Origin: Fidelibacterota bacterium
GTDB taxonomy: Bacteria; Fidelibacterota; Marinisomatia; SCGC-AAA003-L08; D37C17
NCBI GenBank assembly: GCA_002707645.1
Contig: PANN01000014.1
Coordinates: 6,120-63,113, forward strand
Direction: 5' to 3'
DNA length: 56,994 bases
Of the stretch, positions 19,692-28,417 are shown piece after piece. The position numbers and the translations under genes were made by a program. Numbering within the stretch: position 1 is the stretch's first letter; each line of letters opens with the position of its first letter. Under the pieces are notes generated by a model. It worked only from the letters and a program-made list of their open reading frames with translations. It was not told the origin of the DNA and did not search any database.

Positions 19692-20935
19692 TTATTTTTT
19701 CTAAGTTCATCCTTTATATTTAGAGTTATTTTCTCTAGAGTTTTTTCACCTAAACCTTTAAGTGCCAAGAGAGTATCTTTTTCAGTTTTTAAAAATGATG
19801 CAGTATCTTTAATATTATTATCAATTAATAATTTTTTAAATTTATCTGTTAAATTTGACAAGTCACTTATTTTTAAACTCTTAGATAAAGCATGCTGACT
19901 TTCACTTTTGGCCTCTATAGTATAACCAGTAACAGATTCAGTTAACTTTAAATTTGATCCATTTCTTCCTATTGCCATTGCTAATTCATCATCGTTAAAT
20001 ATTGCTACGGCTATTTTTTTATTTTCATCTATATATAAATCAATTGGTTTTGCTGGAGATAGTGCTCTTGAAATAATCAAAGCAGGTTGCTCACTAAAAT
20101 TAATAATATCAATTTTTTCACCATTTAATTCTCTTACGACAGATTGTATACGACTACCTTTCATGCCTACACATGCGCCAACTGCATCAATTCTTCTATC
20201 AGATGAAAATACAACGATTTTGCTCCTATCCCCTGGAGCTCTTGCAATATTCTTGATCTCAATTATACCATCTTCAATTTCTGGCACTTCCAACTCAAAT
20301 AATTTTTGAAGAAATATATTACTAGTTCTAGACATAATAATTTCTGGTGACTTACCAAACTTTAAATCAACAGATTTAATTAATCCTCTAATCTGGTCTC
20401 CTCTTTTAAAATGGTCATTGTATATTTGCTCAGTTTTTGGAAGTATAATTTCAATCTTATTATTATCTGTAACAAAGATTCTATCTCGTTGAATCTGATG
20501 AACATATCCTGAATATATTGAATCAATCTTGTTATTAAAATCATTATAAATAGATTCTTTTTCTATATCTTTAATTCTAGTTGATAAATGCTGTTTAGCA
20601 TGAGAAATTAATCTTCTACCAAAACTATCTGGATTTATAATATCAATGTACATATCACCAGTTATTAATGTATCATCAGTTTTAATTGCATCTTCAATAG
20701 ATATTTCTCTTACTTCATCTTTAACAATATCAACAACAAGTTTTTCGTGAAAAATTTCAATATCACCACGGTCCATATTTACAATAATACTAAAAATATC
20801 TTCGTTTTCATCTCCATATTTTTTTAACAGCATAGATTTAAATATATCTTCAATAATACTTGCTAGGTATGTTTTCTCAACATTTTTATCTTTTGAAAGC
20901 AATGTAAAAGCTTCAATTATTTGTTTACTATCCAA
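19688..20935 (-). CDS. nusA: Transcription termination/antitermination factor NusA
   Basis: EVPEIEDGIIEIKNIARAPGDRSKIVVFSSDRRIDAVGACVGMKGSRIQSVVRELNGEKIDII; KH and helix-hairpin-helix C-terminus. Confidence 0.96.
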   Translation of the reverse strand: MDSKQIIEAFTLLSKDKNVEKTYLASIIEDIFKSMLLKKYGDENEDIFSIIVNMDRGDIEIFHEKLVVDIVKDEVREISIEDAIKTDDTLITGDMYIDIINPDSFGRRLISHAKQHLSTRIKDIEKESIYNDFNNKIDSIYSGYVHQIQRDRIFVTDNNKIEIILPKTEQIYNDHFKRGDQIRGLIKSVDLKFGKSPEIIMSRTSNIFLQKLFELEVPEIEDGIIEIKNIARAPGDRSKIVVFSSDRRIDAVGACVGMKGSRIQSVVRELNGEKIDIINFSEQPALIISRALSPAKPIDLYIDENKKIAVAIFNDDELAMAIGRNGSNLKLTESVTGYTIEAKSESQHALSKSLKISDLSNLTDKFKKLLIDNNIKDTASFLKTEKDTLLALKGLGEKTLEKITLNIKDELRKNN

Positions 20936-20961
20936 TTTTTACCTCATTTTATAATTTGCAT

Positions 20962-20991
20962 AAAAAAAGTGGGGATAATTCCCCACTTTTA
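20962..20991 (-). terminator. Intrinsic terminator downstream of the TPR-like gene, upstream of nusA
   Basis: Hairpin AAAGTGGGG/CCCCACTTT followed by a T run on the minus strand. Confidence 0.85.
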
Positions 20992-21030
20992 TTAGTCGTA
21001 ATTTAAATATAAATAACTGTTCAATCAAAA

Positions 21031-21678
21031 TTAATTTTTATTAATCATCTGTTCATACATCGACTTTAGCTGAAAATCTGAAATTTTGTCAATTTCAATA
21101 GTAGAATAAAGATTATTGTAATCGTCAAACATTAAAAGATCATTGAAAATCATACATAATTTTAATTTTGCATAAACTTTTCTATCGTAAATATTAAAAA
21201 GATTTATAGCATTTTTATATTTTTCAATTGACATTTCTATATTATTTTGTCTTAAATAAAAATCGCCATACATAAGATTTAAAGATGCTTCAATATTATC
21301 GTCATTAGAATTGAACTTACTATTTTCAATCATAGTATTAATACTGTCTAATAAATTATTTTGCATATAGTAGTTAAACATATAAATGTAAGCTTGATTA
21401 TATGATTCAGAGGAAGAATAATCACTTAATACTTCCTTAAAGCCTGGTATACTTAAATCTGTTTGATTATCTAAATGTTTGTTAGTTGTAATACTTATAA
21501 GCTTATTATGTGCTAAATCTGTTTTATTAGTATTGTTACTATAAAAGATAAATAGTAAAAGAACAATTAAAATTACAGATGAAATTTTTAAAACATTATT
21601 AGGATTTGATGATATATAAGTCAATCCTTTTAGAAAGGAATCTCTTACAGGATCATATTTTATTTCTTCTTTATTCAT
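21031..21678 (-). CDS. Membrane-anchored TPR-like protein
   Basis: Single TM (VLKISSVILIVLLLFIFY) followed by helical repeats LNLMYGDFYLRQNNIEMSIEKYKNAINLF. Confidence 0.65.
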   Translation of the reverse strand: MNKEEIKYDPVRDSFLKGLTYISSNPNNVLKISSVILIVLLLFIFYSNNTNKTDLAHNKLISITTNKHLDNQTDLSIPGFKEVLSDYSSSESYNQAYIYMFNYYMQNNLLDSINTMIENSKFNSNDDNIEASLNLMYGDFYLRQNNIEMSIEKYKNAINLFNIYDRKVYAKLKLCMIFNDLLMFDDYNNLYSTIEIDKISDFQLKSMYEQMINKN

Positions 21679-21685
21679 ATTAGTG

Positions 21686-21759
21686 TACCCTTGCCCAGAA
21701 TCGAACTGGGAGCCTTTCGCTTAGGAGGCGAACGCTCTATCCAATTGAGCTACAAGGGC
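21686..21759 (-). tRNA. tRNA-Arg (anticodon CCT)
   Basis: GCCCTTGTAGCTCAATTGGATAGAGCGTTCGCCTCCTAAGCGAAAGGCTCCCAGTTCGATTCTGGGCAAGGGTA; anticodon stem TTCGC/GCGAA, loop CTCCTAA. Confidence 0.96.
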
Positions 21760-21820
21760 ATCCTTTTTTTTAATTTTATATATCCCTTAAGTTAAATCTA
21801 TATATTTTTTAAATACAATA

Positions 21821-22801
21821 TTATTTTTCATCTTTTAAAGTTCTACCCATTAGTCCAGTAATTGATTCTTTAATATTTGCATTTTTATAAATAATTTTAT
21901 AGACCTCAACACATATTGGCATATTAAGATTGTATCTTTTTATAATGTTATATAAAACCTTTGAAGTAAATACCCCCTCAGATACCATGCCAATTTTTAA
22001 CTTTGATGTTTTAATATCTATACCTTGAGCTAGAAGTAATCCAATTTTTTTATTTCTACTAAACTTACTGTAACATGTACAGGCCAAGTCTCCAAGTCCC
22101 GATAGACCATACAAGGTATTCAAATTAAATTTATATATCTTTGCTAGTTGGGTAGTCTCGTGCAAACCCCTAGTAACTAGAGTTGCTTGAGCATTATCAC
22201 CAAGCCCTAATCCCTCACACATTCCTGAAGCAATTGCAATAACATTTTTCACAGCTCCACCTATTTGTACTCCCATTATATCATCTGATGTATATATTCT
22301 AAATGTACTGCTTGAAATTTTATTTTGTAATAGTTTTCTGAAAGGTTTATTACGTGAAGCGACTATAGATGCTGTTGGATTTTCCTTTATCACTTCTTCA
22401 GCGTGATTAGGTCCTGATAATATTGCAATATTATCAATGTTATAACGAAAAATAGATATCAACATATCTGAAATAAACATTTTTTTTCTACCCTCGATAC
22501 CTTTCGATAGTAAAAGTAATTTAGTATTTGATAAATCATGCTTTGATATAAAATCATAGATACTATTAATAGGTATAGCAAGTACGGTTATATCATTTAG
22601 GCTTAAATCAGTAAATTTAGCAGTATAATTTATTCTAGAAGATATTAATGATTTAGGTAGATATGGATGAAAATTTTTTTTTAAAAGTTTTTTTGAAGTA
22701 AGTGAATTTCTATGTAAGACAGTAACACTGAGTTTTTTCTTAATCAACATATTAGCAAAAGTAATACCCCATGAACCAGAGCCAATAATATTAACATTCA
22801 T
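21821..22801 (-). CDS. gpsA: Glycerol-3-phosphate dehydrogenase [NAD(P)+]
   Basis: NIIGSGSWGITFANML, LSGPNHAEEV, GGAVKNVIAIASGMCEGLGLGDNAQATLVTRGL, LSGLGDLACTC. Confidence 0.96.
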   Translation of the reverse strand: MNVNIIGSGSWGITFANMLIKKKLSVTVLHRNSLTSKKLLKKNFHPYLPKSLISSRINYTAKFTDLSLNDITVLAIPINSIYDFISKHDLSNTKLLLLSKGIEGRKKMFISDMLISIFRYNIDNIAILSGPNHAEEVIKENPTASIVASRNKPFRKLLQNKISSSTFRIYTSDDIMGVQIGGAVKNVIAIASGMCEGLGLGDNAQATLVTRGLHETTQLAKIYKFNLNTLYGLSGLGDLACTCYSKFSRNKKIGLLLAQGIDIKTSKLKIGMVSEGVFTSKVLYNIIKRYNLNMPICVEVYKIIYKNANIKESITGLMGRTLKDEK

Positions 22802-22803
22802 TA

Positions 22804-23796
22804 CTAAATGACTTCTCCGATTTGATGATATACTTGATTAGATTCATCTAAGTAGGATTCTAATTCTTCTAAATTGGTTTTATTTATAATTAAAACCATA
22901 CCAATTCCTAAATTAAATGGTCTAACCATATCATCAAATTTAATATTGCCCTCTTCTTGAATTAACTTAAAAATATTTGGCCACTCCCATGAACTCCAAT
23001 TAATTTTAACATCTTGATTTTTTTCTAAAACTCTATGAGTATTTTCTATCAATCCACCACCAGTAATGTGAGATAAAGCTTTTAACCAAGGCTTATCTAA
23101 TATTGGTGATAATACATTTAAGTAAGACTTATGAATTTTCAATAATTCTTCATCAACTGAACATCCGAGAGAATCAATATTTACACCAACTTTATATTTA
23201 TCTAATAGTACTTTTCTTGCTAGCGAATAACCATTTGTATGCAATCCGTTTGAAGGAAGACCAATTAAAACATCTCCTTTTTTAGTTTTTCTATTTGACA
23301 ACATATTATTTCTTTCAACTACACCAATTACAGTACCACTTACATCATATTTTTTATTGTCATAAAAACCAGGCATTTCAGCAGTTTCACCACCAATTAG
23401 AACACATTTATTTTGTTTACATGCAATAGAAAAGCCTTTAATAACATTATCAAGAATATCATTATCGAGCTTTCCAGCAGCGAAGTAATCTAGAAAAAAT
23501 AATGGTTTAGCACCAATTACAAGTATATCATTGACACAGTGATTAACTAGACACTGGCCAATAGTATCATGACGATTGGCAAGATTAGCTATTAAAAGCT
23601 TAGTACCAACACCGTCAACACTTGATACTAATACAGGATTAGAAAAATCTTTACTCGGAAAATTAAAACATCCACCAAAAGATCCTATATCGGATAAAGT
23701 ATGCTTATTGAAAGTTGTTTTAGCATGTTTTTTAACTTTTTCAAGAGCATTATTTGCAGCGTCAATATCAACACCAGCTTCTTTGTATGTAGTCAT
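22804..23796 (-). CDS. purM: Phosphoribosylformylglycinamidine cyclo-ligase
   Basis: YKEAGVDIDAANNAL, SSVDGVGTKLLIA, GGETAEMPGFY, HITGGGLIEN. Confidence 0.96.
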   Translation of the reverse strand: MTTYKEAGVDIDAANNALEKVKKHAKTTFNKHTLSDIGSFGGCFNFPSKDFSNPVLVSSVDGVGTKLLIANLANRHDTIGQCLVNHCVNDILVIGAKPLFFLDYFAAGKLDNDILDNVIKGFSIACKQNKCVLIGGETAEMPGFYDNKKYDVSGTVIGVVERNNMLSNRKTKKGDVLIGLPSNGLHTNGYSLARKVLLDKYKVGVNIDSLGCSVDEELLKIHKSYLNVLSPILDKPWLKALSHITGGGLIENTHRVLEKNQDVKINWSSWEWPNIFKLIQEEGNIKFDDMVRPFNLGIGMVLIINKTNLEELESYLDESNQVYHQIGEVI

Positions 23797-25619
23797 GTTT
23801 TGTAAATCGTTTCTATTAAGTATTCGTAATTAGATATTGCTTTTTTTCTAACGATGGACATTTTAGGTGTCATCTCGCCTTTTTCTATTGAAAATTCGTT
23901 TGGTAGAAGTTTGTATTTTTTTACAGTTTCAAACTGTGCAAATTTATTCATAATTGTTTTAATTTCTAAATTAAATAAATTTAATACTTCTGGGTGATCA
24001 ACCATCGCTTCATTACTTAAATTTTCTTTATTTATAGAATTAAGATAAATATTTACATTTTCGAAATTAGGAACAATTAATGCACTAATGAAATTTCGCT
24101 TATCACCAATAATTAATGATTGTTGTATGTATTGAGATTGATTAAGAGCAATTTCAAGAGGTAAAGGAGCAATGTTTTTGCCAGCTGATGTTACTAAAAT
24201 ACTTTTTTTTCTATCTGTAATTTTCAGAAATCCATCATCATCGATAATTCCAATATCACCTGTATGAAACCAGCCATCTTTATCAAAAACTTCATCTGTA
24301 GCTTCTTGATTGTTATAATAACCAAGCATAATGTTTGGACCTTTAGCTAGGATTTCTCCATCATCTGCAATTTTTAAATTAACATTATCTAACTTAACAC
24401 CAACAGTTCCAAATCTAATATTCACGGGTGTATTGCTTGTAAGCACTGGTGAGGTTTCAGTTAATCCATAACCTTCCAATATTGTAATTCCAATACCTGA
24501 GAAAAATTCTGCTATTTTTTGAGGTAGTGGTGCACCACCAGAAATAAAAAATTTAATTTTGCCTCCAAGCTTTTGTCTTACTTTGCTATAAATTAATTTA
24601 TCAGCAATTTTGTGTTTAATTTTTAATAAAAATGGAATTGTGTGCTTAGCGTGCGTTAAGTTAGTAAAATCTTTTCCAACTTTTAAGGACCAATAAAATA
24701 ACTTTTGTTTCAAACTACCTGAGTCTTGTATTCCAAACATAATCTTATCATACATTTTTTCAAAGAAACGAGGAACACAAACAACAATAGTTGGTGATAC
24801 TTCTGACATGTTTTCTCCTACAGTTTCAACACTTTCAGCGTAGTAAATTTTTGATTTTATATACATAGGAAAAAAATGTCCTGCCATACGCTCTAATACG
24901 TGGCTAAGTGGCAGAAAAGATAAAAAAGATTCCTTAAAGAGATTATCTTGCAACTTAACTACTTCAGATAAATTTGATATTAGATTTTTGTGGGATAACA
25001 TTACTCCTTTTGGCATGCCAGTTGTTCCAGAAGTATATATTAAAGAAACCAAATCATCCTCAGAAATACTTTTAACATAGTCATTAAAAATAGAAATATT
25101 ATTATTCTTTAAGTGACTAGCACCTAGAGATTTTAATTCTGAAAAAGTAAAAGAATACTCATAATCGCTTGATATAGAATCGTCATCCATTAAAACTATA
25201 TATTCAAGAGATTTACATTCATTAAAGATTTTATTTATTTTATCAAATTGAATTTTATTTTCTACGAAAACTAATTTACTTGCAGAGTCGTTTAATATGA
25301 ATTTAACTTGCTCATCAATTAAAGTTGGATAAATTGTTGTGGTTGTCATGCCAGCTGATAGAATGCCATAATCTGATAATGACCAAAGATGCGATGTTGA
25401 TGAAAGTATTGCTATCTTATCCTTTGGTTTTAAACCGAGGTACAAGAGAGATGAGGACAAATTACAAACAATATCTTTAACTTCATTACCAAGTAACGGT
25501 TTCCAAACACCATTACTTTTGTAATTAAACACATTATTATTTTTTTGCTCTTCAATTACTGAAAAGAACATTTCTGGAATTGTTTTATAATTCATATTAT
25601 ATATATAATTAATTATCAT
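23793..25619 (-). CDS. Long-chain acyl-CoA synthetase (AMP-forming)
   Basis: LIYTSGTTGMPKGVMLSHKN, EGYGLTETSPVL, GWFHTGDIGIIDDDGFLKITDRKKS. Confidence 0.94.
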   Translation of the reverse strand: MIINYIYNMNYKTIPEMFFSVIEEQKNNNVFNYKSNGVWKPLLGNEVKDIVCNLSSSLLYLGLKPKDKIAILSSTSHLWSLSDYGILSAGMTTTTIYPTLIDEQVKFILNDSASKLVFVENKIQFDKINKIFNECKSLEYIVLMDDDSISSDYEYSFTFSELKSLGASHLKNNNISIFNDYVKSISEDDLVSLIYTSGTTGMPKGVMLSHKNLISNLSEVVKLQDNLFKESFLSFLPLSHVLERMAGHFFPMYIKSKIYYAESVETVGENMSEVSPTIVVCVPRFFEKMYDKIMFGIQDSGSLKQKLFYWSLKVGKDFTNLTHAKHTIPFLLKIKHKIADKLIYSKVRQKLGGKIKFFISGGAPLPQKIAEFFSGIGITILEGYGLTETSPVLTSNTPVNIRFGTVGVKLDNVNLKIADDGEILAKGPNIMLGYYNNQEATDEVFDKDGWFHTGDIGIIDDDGFLKITDRKKSILVTSAGKNIAPLPLEIALNQSQYIQQSLIIGDKRNFISALIVPNFENVNIYLNSINKENLSNEAMVDHPEVLNLFNLEIKTIMNKFAQFETVKKYKLLPNEFSIEKGEMTPKMSIVRKKAISNYEYLIETIYKT

Positions 25620-25661
25620 TAATTTATAAATAAATAATAATAATAAAATAAATTAATTTTT

Positions 25662-25745
25662 GCCGAGGTGGTGAAATTGGTAGACACGTTGGATTCAAAA
25701 TCCAATGTTTTTCGGAACGTGTGGGTTCGAGTCCCACCCTCGGTA
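25662..25745 (+). tRNA. tRNA-Leu (anticodon CAA)
   Basis: GCCGAGGTGGTGAAATTGGTAGACACGTTGGATTCAAAATCCAATG...CGTGTGGGTTCGAGTCCCACCCTCGGTA; anticodon stem TTGGA/TCCAA, loop TTCAAAA, long variable arm. Confidence 0.96.
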
Positions 25746-25748
25746 CTT

Positions 25749-25970
25749 ATGGATATAATTGACTTGCATGGCTTGAAACATAGTGACGGTAAATTAAAGG
25801 TACTTTTATTTATCGAAAAAAATCTTGATAATCTTCCAATTGAGATTATTACTGGAAATTCTATAGAAATGCAAAAAATTGTTAAGGATGTAGCAGATTC
25901 TTTTGAACTTAAAATTTCGTTTCCAAATCATAAAAATCTTGGATCTTTGATAATAACAGAAAAATATTAA
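25749..25970 (+). CDS. Small Smr-domain-like protein
   Basis: MDIIDLHGLKHSDGKLKVLLFIEKNLDNLPIEIITGNSIEMQKIVKDVADSFELKISFPNHKNLGSLIITEKY; IDLHGL is Smr-like. The track ORF start at 25668 lies inside tRNA-Leu and was rejected. Confidence 0.65.
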   Translation: MDIIDLHGLKHSDGKLKVLLFIEKNLDNLPIEIITGNSIEMQKIVKDVADSFELKISFPNHKNLGSLIITEKY

Positions 25971-25974
25971 ATAA

Positions 25975-26259
25975 TTATTTTTTACTATTTGATATTTCTT
26001 GTAATTGATTTGACAAATCATTTAAAGCCTTACCAGCTTCATTTATCATTGGTTTTATTATTTGTTCTGATTCGCCGGGAAGATCGCCATCTGTATATAT
26101 TAAAAAAGATATATAAACTATAATTGAAATAAAAGTAATCATTAAAAGCTTGAAAAACTTTTTTAGAATACTATATATTATTATTAATAAAAAAATTATT
26201 ACTAATGACAGGTATATAGGCTCACTTATAATTGTTTTGTAAATGCTTTCATAATCCAT
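25975..26259 (-). CDS. Small membrane protein, hypothetical
   Basis: Two hydrophobic segments then an amphipathic tail. Confidence 0.55.
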   Translation of the reverse strand: MDYESIYKTIISEPIYLSLVIIFLLIIIYSILKKFFKLLMITFISIIVYISFLIYTDGDLPGESEQIIKPMINEAGKALNDLSNQLQEISNSKK

Positions 26260-26378
26260 GATTTAATTTAAAATATTTGTGATACAATTAACATTTATTA
26301 TTTTTTAAACTTTTTTGTGACATAGTTCTCATTTAAAATTCTTTTTATTCATTAAAATTAAAAAAAAGTAAATTTGAT

Positions 26379-26564
26379 ATGAAAAACAATAAAAAAGAAA
26401 TAATGAAACTAATAATAAAACTTAACTTAATACTTGGTATGTATAATCTATTTTTATATGCCCAAGGTCACATGTTTTTTAACTTACTTATTGGATCAGT
26501 TAATATAGGTGTCTGGGTTTTCTATAAAGATATTAAAAATATAATTTCAAATAAACTATCTTGA
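26379..26564 (+). CDS. Small membrane protein, hypothetical (61 aa)
   Basis: MKNNKKEIMKLIIKLNLILGMYNLFLYAQGHMFFNLLIGSVNIGVWVFYKDIKNIISNKLS; protein-like composition with two hydrophobic segments. Confidence 0.5.
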   Translation: MKNNKKEIMKLIIKLNLILGMYNLFLYAQGHMFFNLLIGSVNIGVWVFYKDIKNIISNKLS

Positions 26565-27311
26565 GTTGCCATTCTCATCATAAGATTCTAAAATATCGAC
26601 TAAAAGTCCATCTTTATATAATTTGAGATATTTTATCTGACCATTACTAAACCAGTATCTTGAAATACCATTTAAAATATCATTGTTATAATTTGATTCA
26701 CTTTTTATATTCCCATTTTCATACCATTTTTTTTGTAAACCATCAAGTTTTCCATTTTCATAGTTATACTTTATGGATAATTGATTGTTTAAATACCACT
26801 TCTTTTGAACGCCGTTTTTTTTACCGTTTTTATAATTATATTCAATTTTAACATTCCCATTATCATAGTACTCTTTTAATATACCATCCTCTACATCAAC
26901 ATCTGATTCATTATTGAAATTTCCATAGACCCAAAATGTCAATTCACATTCAAGGTACTTGTATTTAGAAGTATCAAATGTTAAAATTGAATTATTATCA
27001 TCTAAATATATTTTATCACTAATCTCTAATTCATTGTTACATTGTTTAATAATAATCTCATAAGAATTAGAAATTATTGAAAAATCAACATCGCATATCT
27101 CTATGATTATTTTCTTTTTTCTTTCCAGATTAATATTATCAATAGAAATTAATTCAAGTAAATAATTTCCATTGAAATTATTTATTAAATCTTTCATATC
27201 AACTTCTGATTCATATTTGTTTTTATAAATATTGTATTCTCTAATTGAAATATCATTTTGTGAAAATAATAATGTAGAAATAATAATAAAAAAAACTTTA
27301 AAATTATTCAT
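26556..27311 (-). CDS. Exported protein with MORN/YwqK-like repeats
   Basis: Signal peptide; repeats KEYYDNGNVKIEYNYKNGKKNGVQKKWYLNNQLSIKYNYENGKLDGLQKKWYENGNIKSESNYNNDILNGISRYW. Confidence 0.75.
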   Translation of the reverse strand: MNNFKVFFIIISTLLFSQNDISIREYNIYKNKYESEVDMKDLINNFNGNYLLELISIDNINLERKKKIIIEICDVDFSIISNSYEIIIKQCNNELEISDKIYLDDNNSILTFDTSKYKYLECELTFWVYGNFNNESDVDVEDGILKEYYDNGNVKIEYNYKNGKKNGVQKKWYLNNQLSIKYNYENGKLDGLQKKWYENGNIKSESNYNNDILNGISRYWFSNGQIKYLKLYKDGLLVDILESYDENGNSR

Positions 27312-28083
27312 TATTCCAATTTGGTTTTCGTTTATTTAAAAATGCATCTAAAGCTTCGTCTCTATCTTTGCTTTTAAGAGTTATTTTATAGTTATTACGT
27401 TCTGCTTTTAAACATTGATCCCTATTTGTTTCAAATAAACTCATATTTATAGCTTTCTTAGCACTTTTCACTGCAATAGGAGCATTTTTAAGAATATCTT
27501 TAGCGATCGACATTCCTTCATCAAAAAGATTAGAAAATTTTACACAGTTGATAGCAAAGCCATAATTAATAGTTTCTTTTCCTGTAAATTTTTTTGCTGT
27601 AAATATCCAATATTTTGCATTTTGAACACCAATAACTCTCGGTAGTCTAAATGTTCCACCAGCACCAGGAATAATTCCAATACTTGTTTCAGGCAAACCT
27701 ATTTGAGACTCATAAGAAACAACTCTAATATCGCATGACAATGCAAGCTCTGTACCTCCACCTAAGCAAAAACCATTTACAAGGCATATGGTTGGAATAT
27801 TTAAATTTTCTATAGAATTAAAACAATTATTAAAAATATCCAATGCTTTGTGAGATTCTAGTTTAGACATTATTTTTCTTTCTTTCAAATCAGCACCTAC
27901 AGAAAAATTATCTAAGCTTGATTTAATAATTAAAACTCTGCAATCTAAATTTTTACTTATATCTTTAATAATATTTTGTATTTGTAATAAAAAATCTGAG
28001 GATAGAGCATTAAAAGGACTTCGACTCAGTGTTAAACATCCAATATGTTTATCTATTATTTTAAAATCTATATTACTAATCAT
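27304..28083 (-). CDS. Enoyl-CoA hydratase/isomerase family protein
   Basis: NFSVGADLKERK, NGFCLGGGTELALSCDIRV, GLPETSIGIIPGAGGTFRLPRVIG. Confidence 0.94.
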   Translation of the reverse strand: MISNIDFKIIDKHIGCLTLSRSPFNALSSDFLLQIQNIIKDISKNLDCRVLIIKSSLDNFSVGADLKERKIMSKLESHKALDIFNNCFNSIENLNIPTICLVNGFCLGGGTELALSCDIRVVSYESQIGLPETSIGIIPGAGGTFRLPRVIGVQNAKYWIFTAKKFTGKETINYGFAINCVKFSNLFDEGMSIAKDILKNAPIAVKSAKKAINMSLFETNRDQCLKAERNNYKITLKSKDRDEALDAFLNKRKPNWNNE

Positions 28084-28417
28084 TTATATATTTTCTCAAT
28101 TCTAAAGGAATTTCAACTTCCATTAAAAGTATAGCTTGACCGTAGGTTTTTCCTTGTGCATCATTTATTAAGGAATCACTTCCACCGCCTCCTAAGCTAT
28201 CTTCTAAAATAAAATTCAAAGATAATAAATTATCTAATTCAAATCTTATAACATCTCCTTTAACTATATCTTTAAAAAAATCCTCAACTCTTGATGAGGT
28301 AATATTTTTTTTTGCCCAATTATAGGTGTCAATATTGTCAAATATTATACCAACATTTGAATTCTTACCCTTATCGCCTGAACGAGAACATGCGATTGCT
28401 CCTAATTTAAGTATCAT
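28076..28417 (-). CDS. AtuA-family C-terminal (ferredoxin-fold-like) domain protein, separate ORF
   Basis: LGAIACSRSGDKGKNSNVGII...LGGGGSDSLINDAQGKTYGQAILLMEVEI; 4-nt overlap with the upstream AtuA-like ORF. Confidence 0.75.
   Translation of the reverse strand: MILKLGAIACSRSGDKGKNSNVGIIFDNIDTYNWAKKNITSSRVEDFFKDIVKGDVIRFELDNLLSLNFILEDSLGGGGSDSLINDAQGKTYGQAILLMEVEIPLELRKYIND

Noticed and set aside
19195-19898. + strand ORFs of 98 and 77 aa
   Set aside because: Antisense shadows of Lys/Ser-rich infB and nusA segments; hydrophobic Phe/Leu/Ser composition is the expected complement.
25668-25748. N-terminal 27 codons of the 100-aa ORF-track protein (MVKLVDTLDSKSNVFRNVWVRVPPSVL)
   Set aside because: This is translated tRNA-Leu; real start is probably ATG at 25749.
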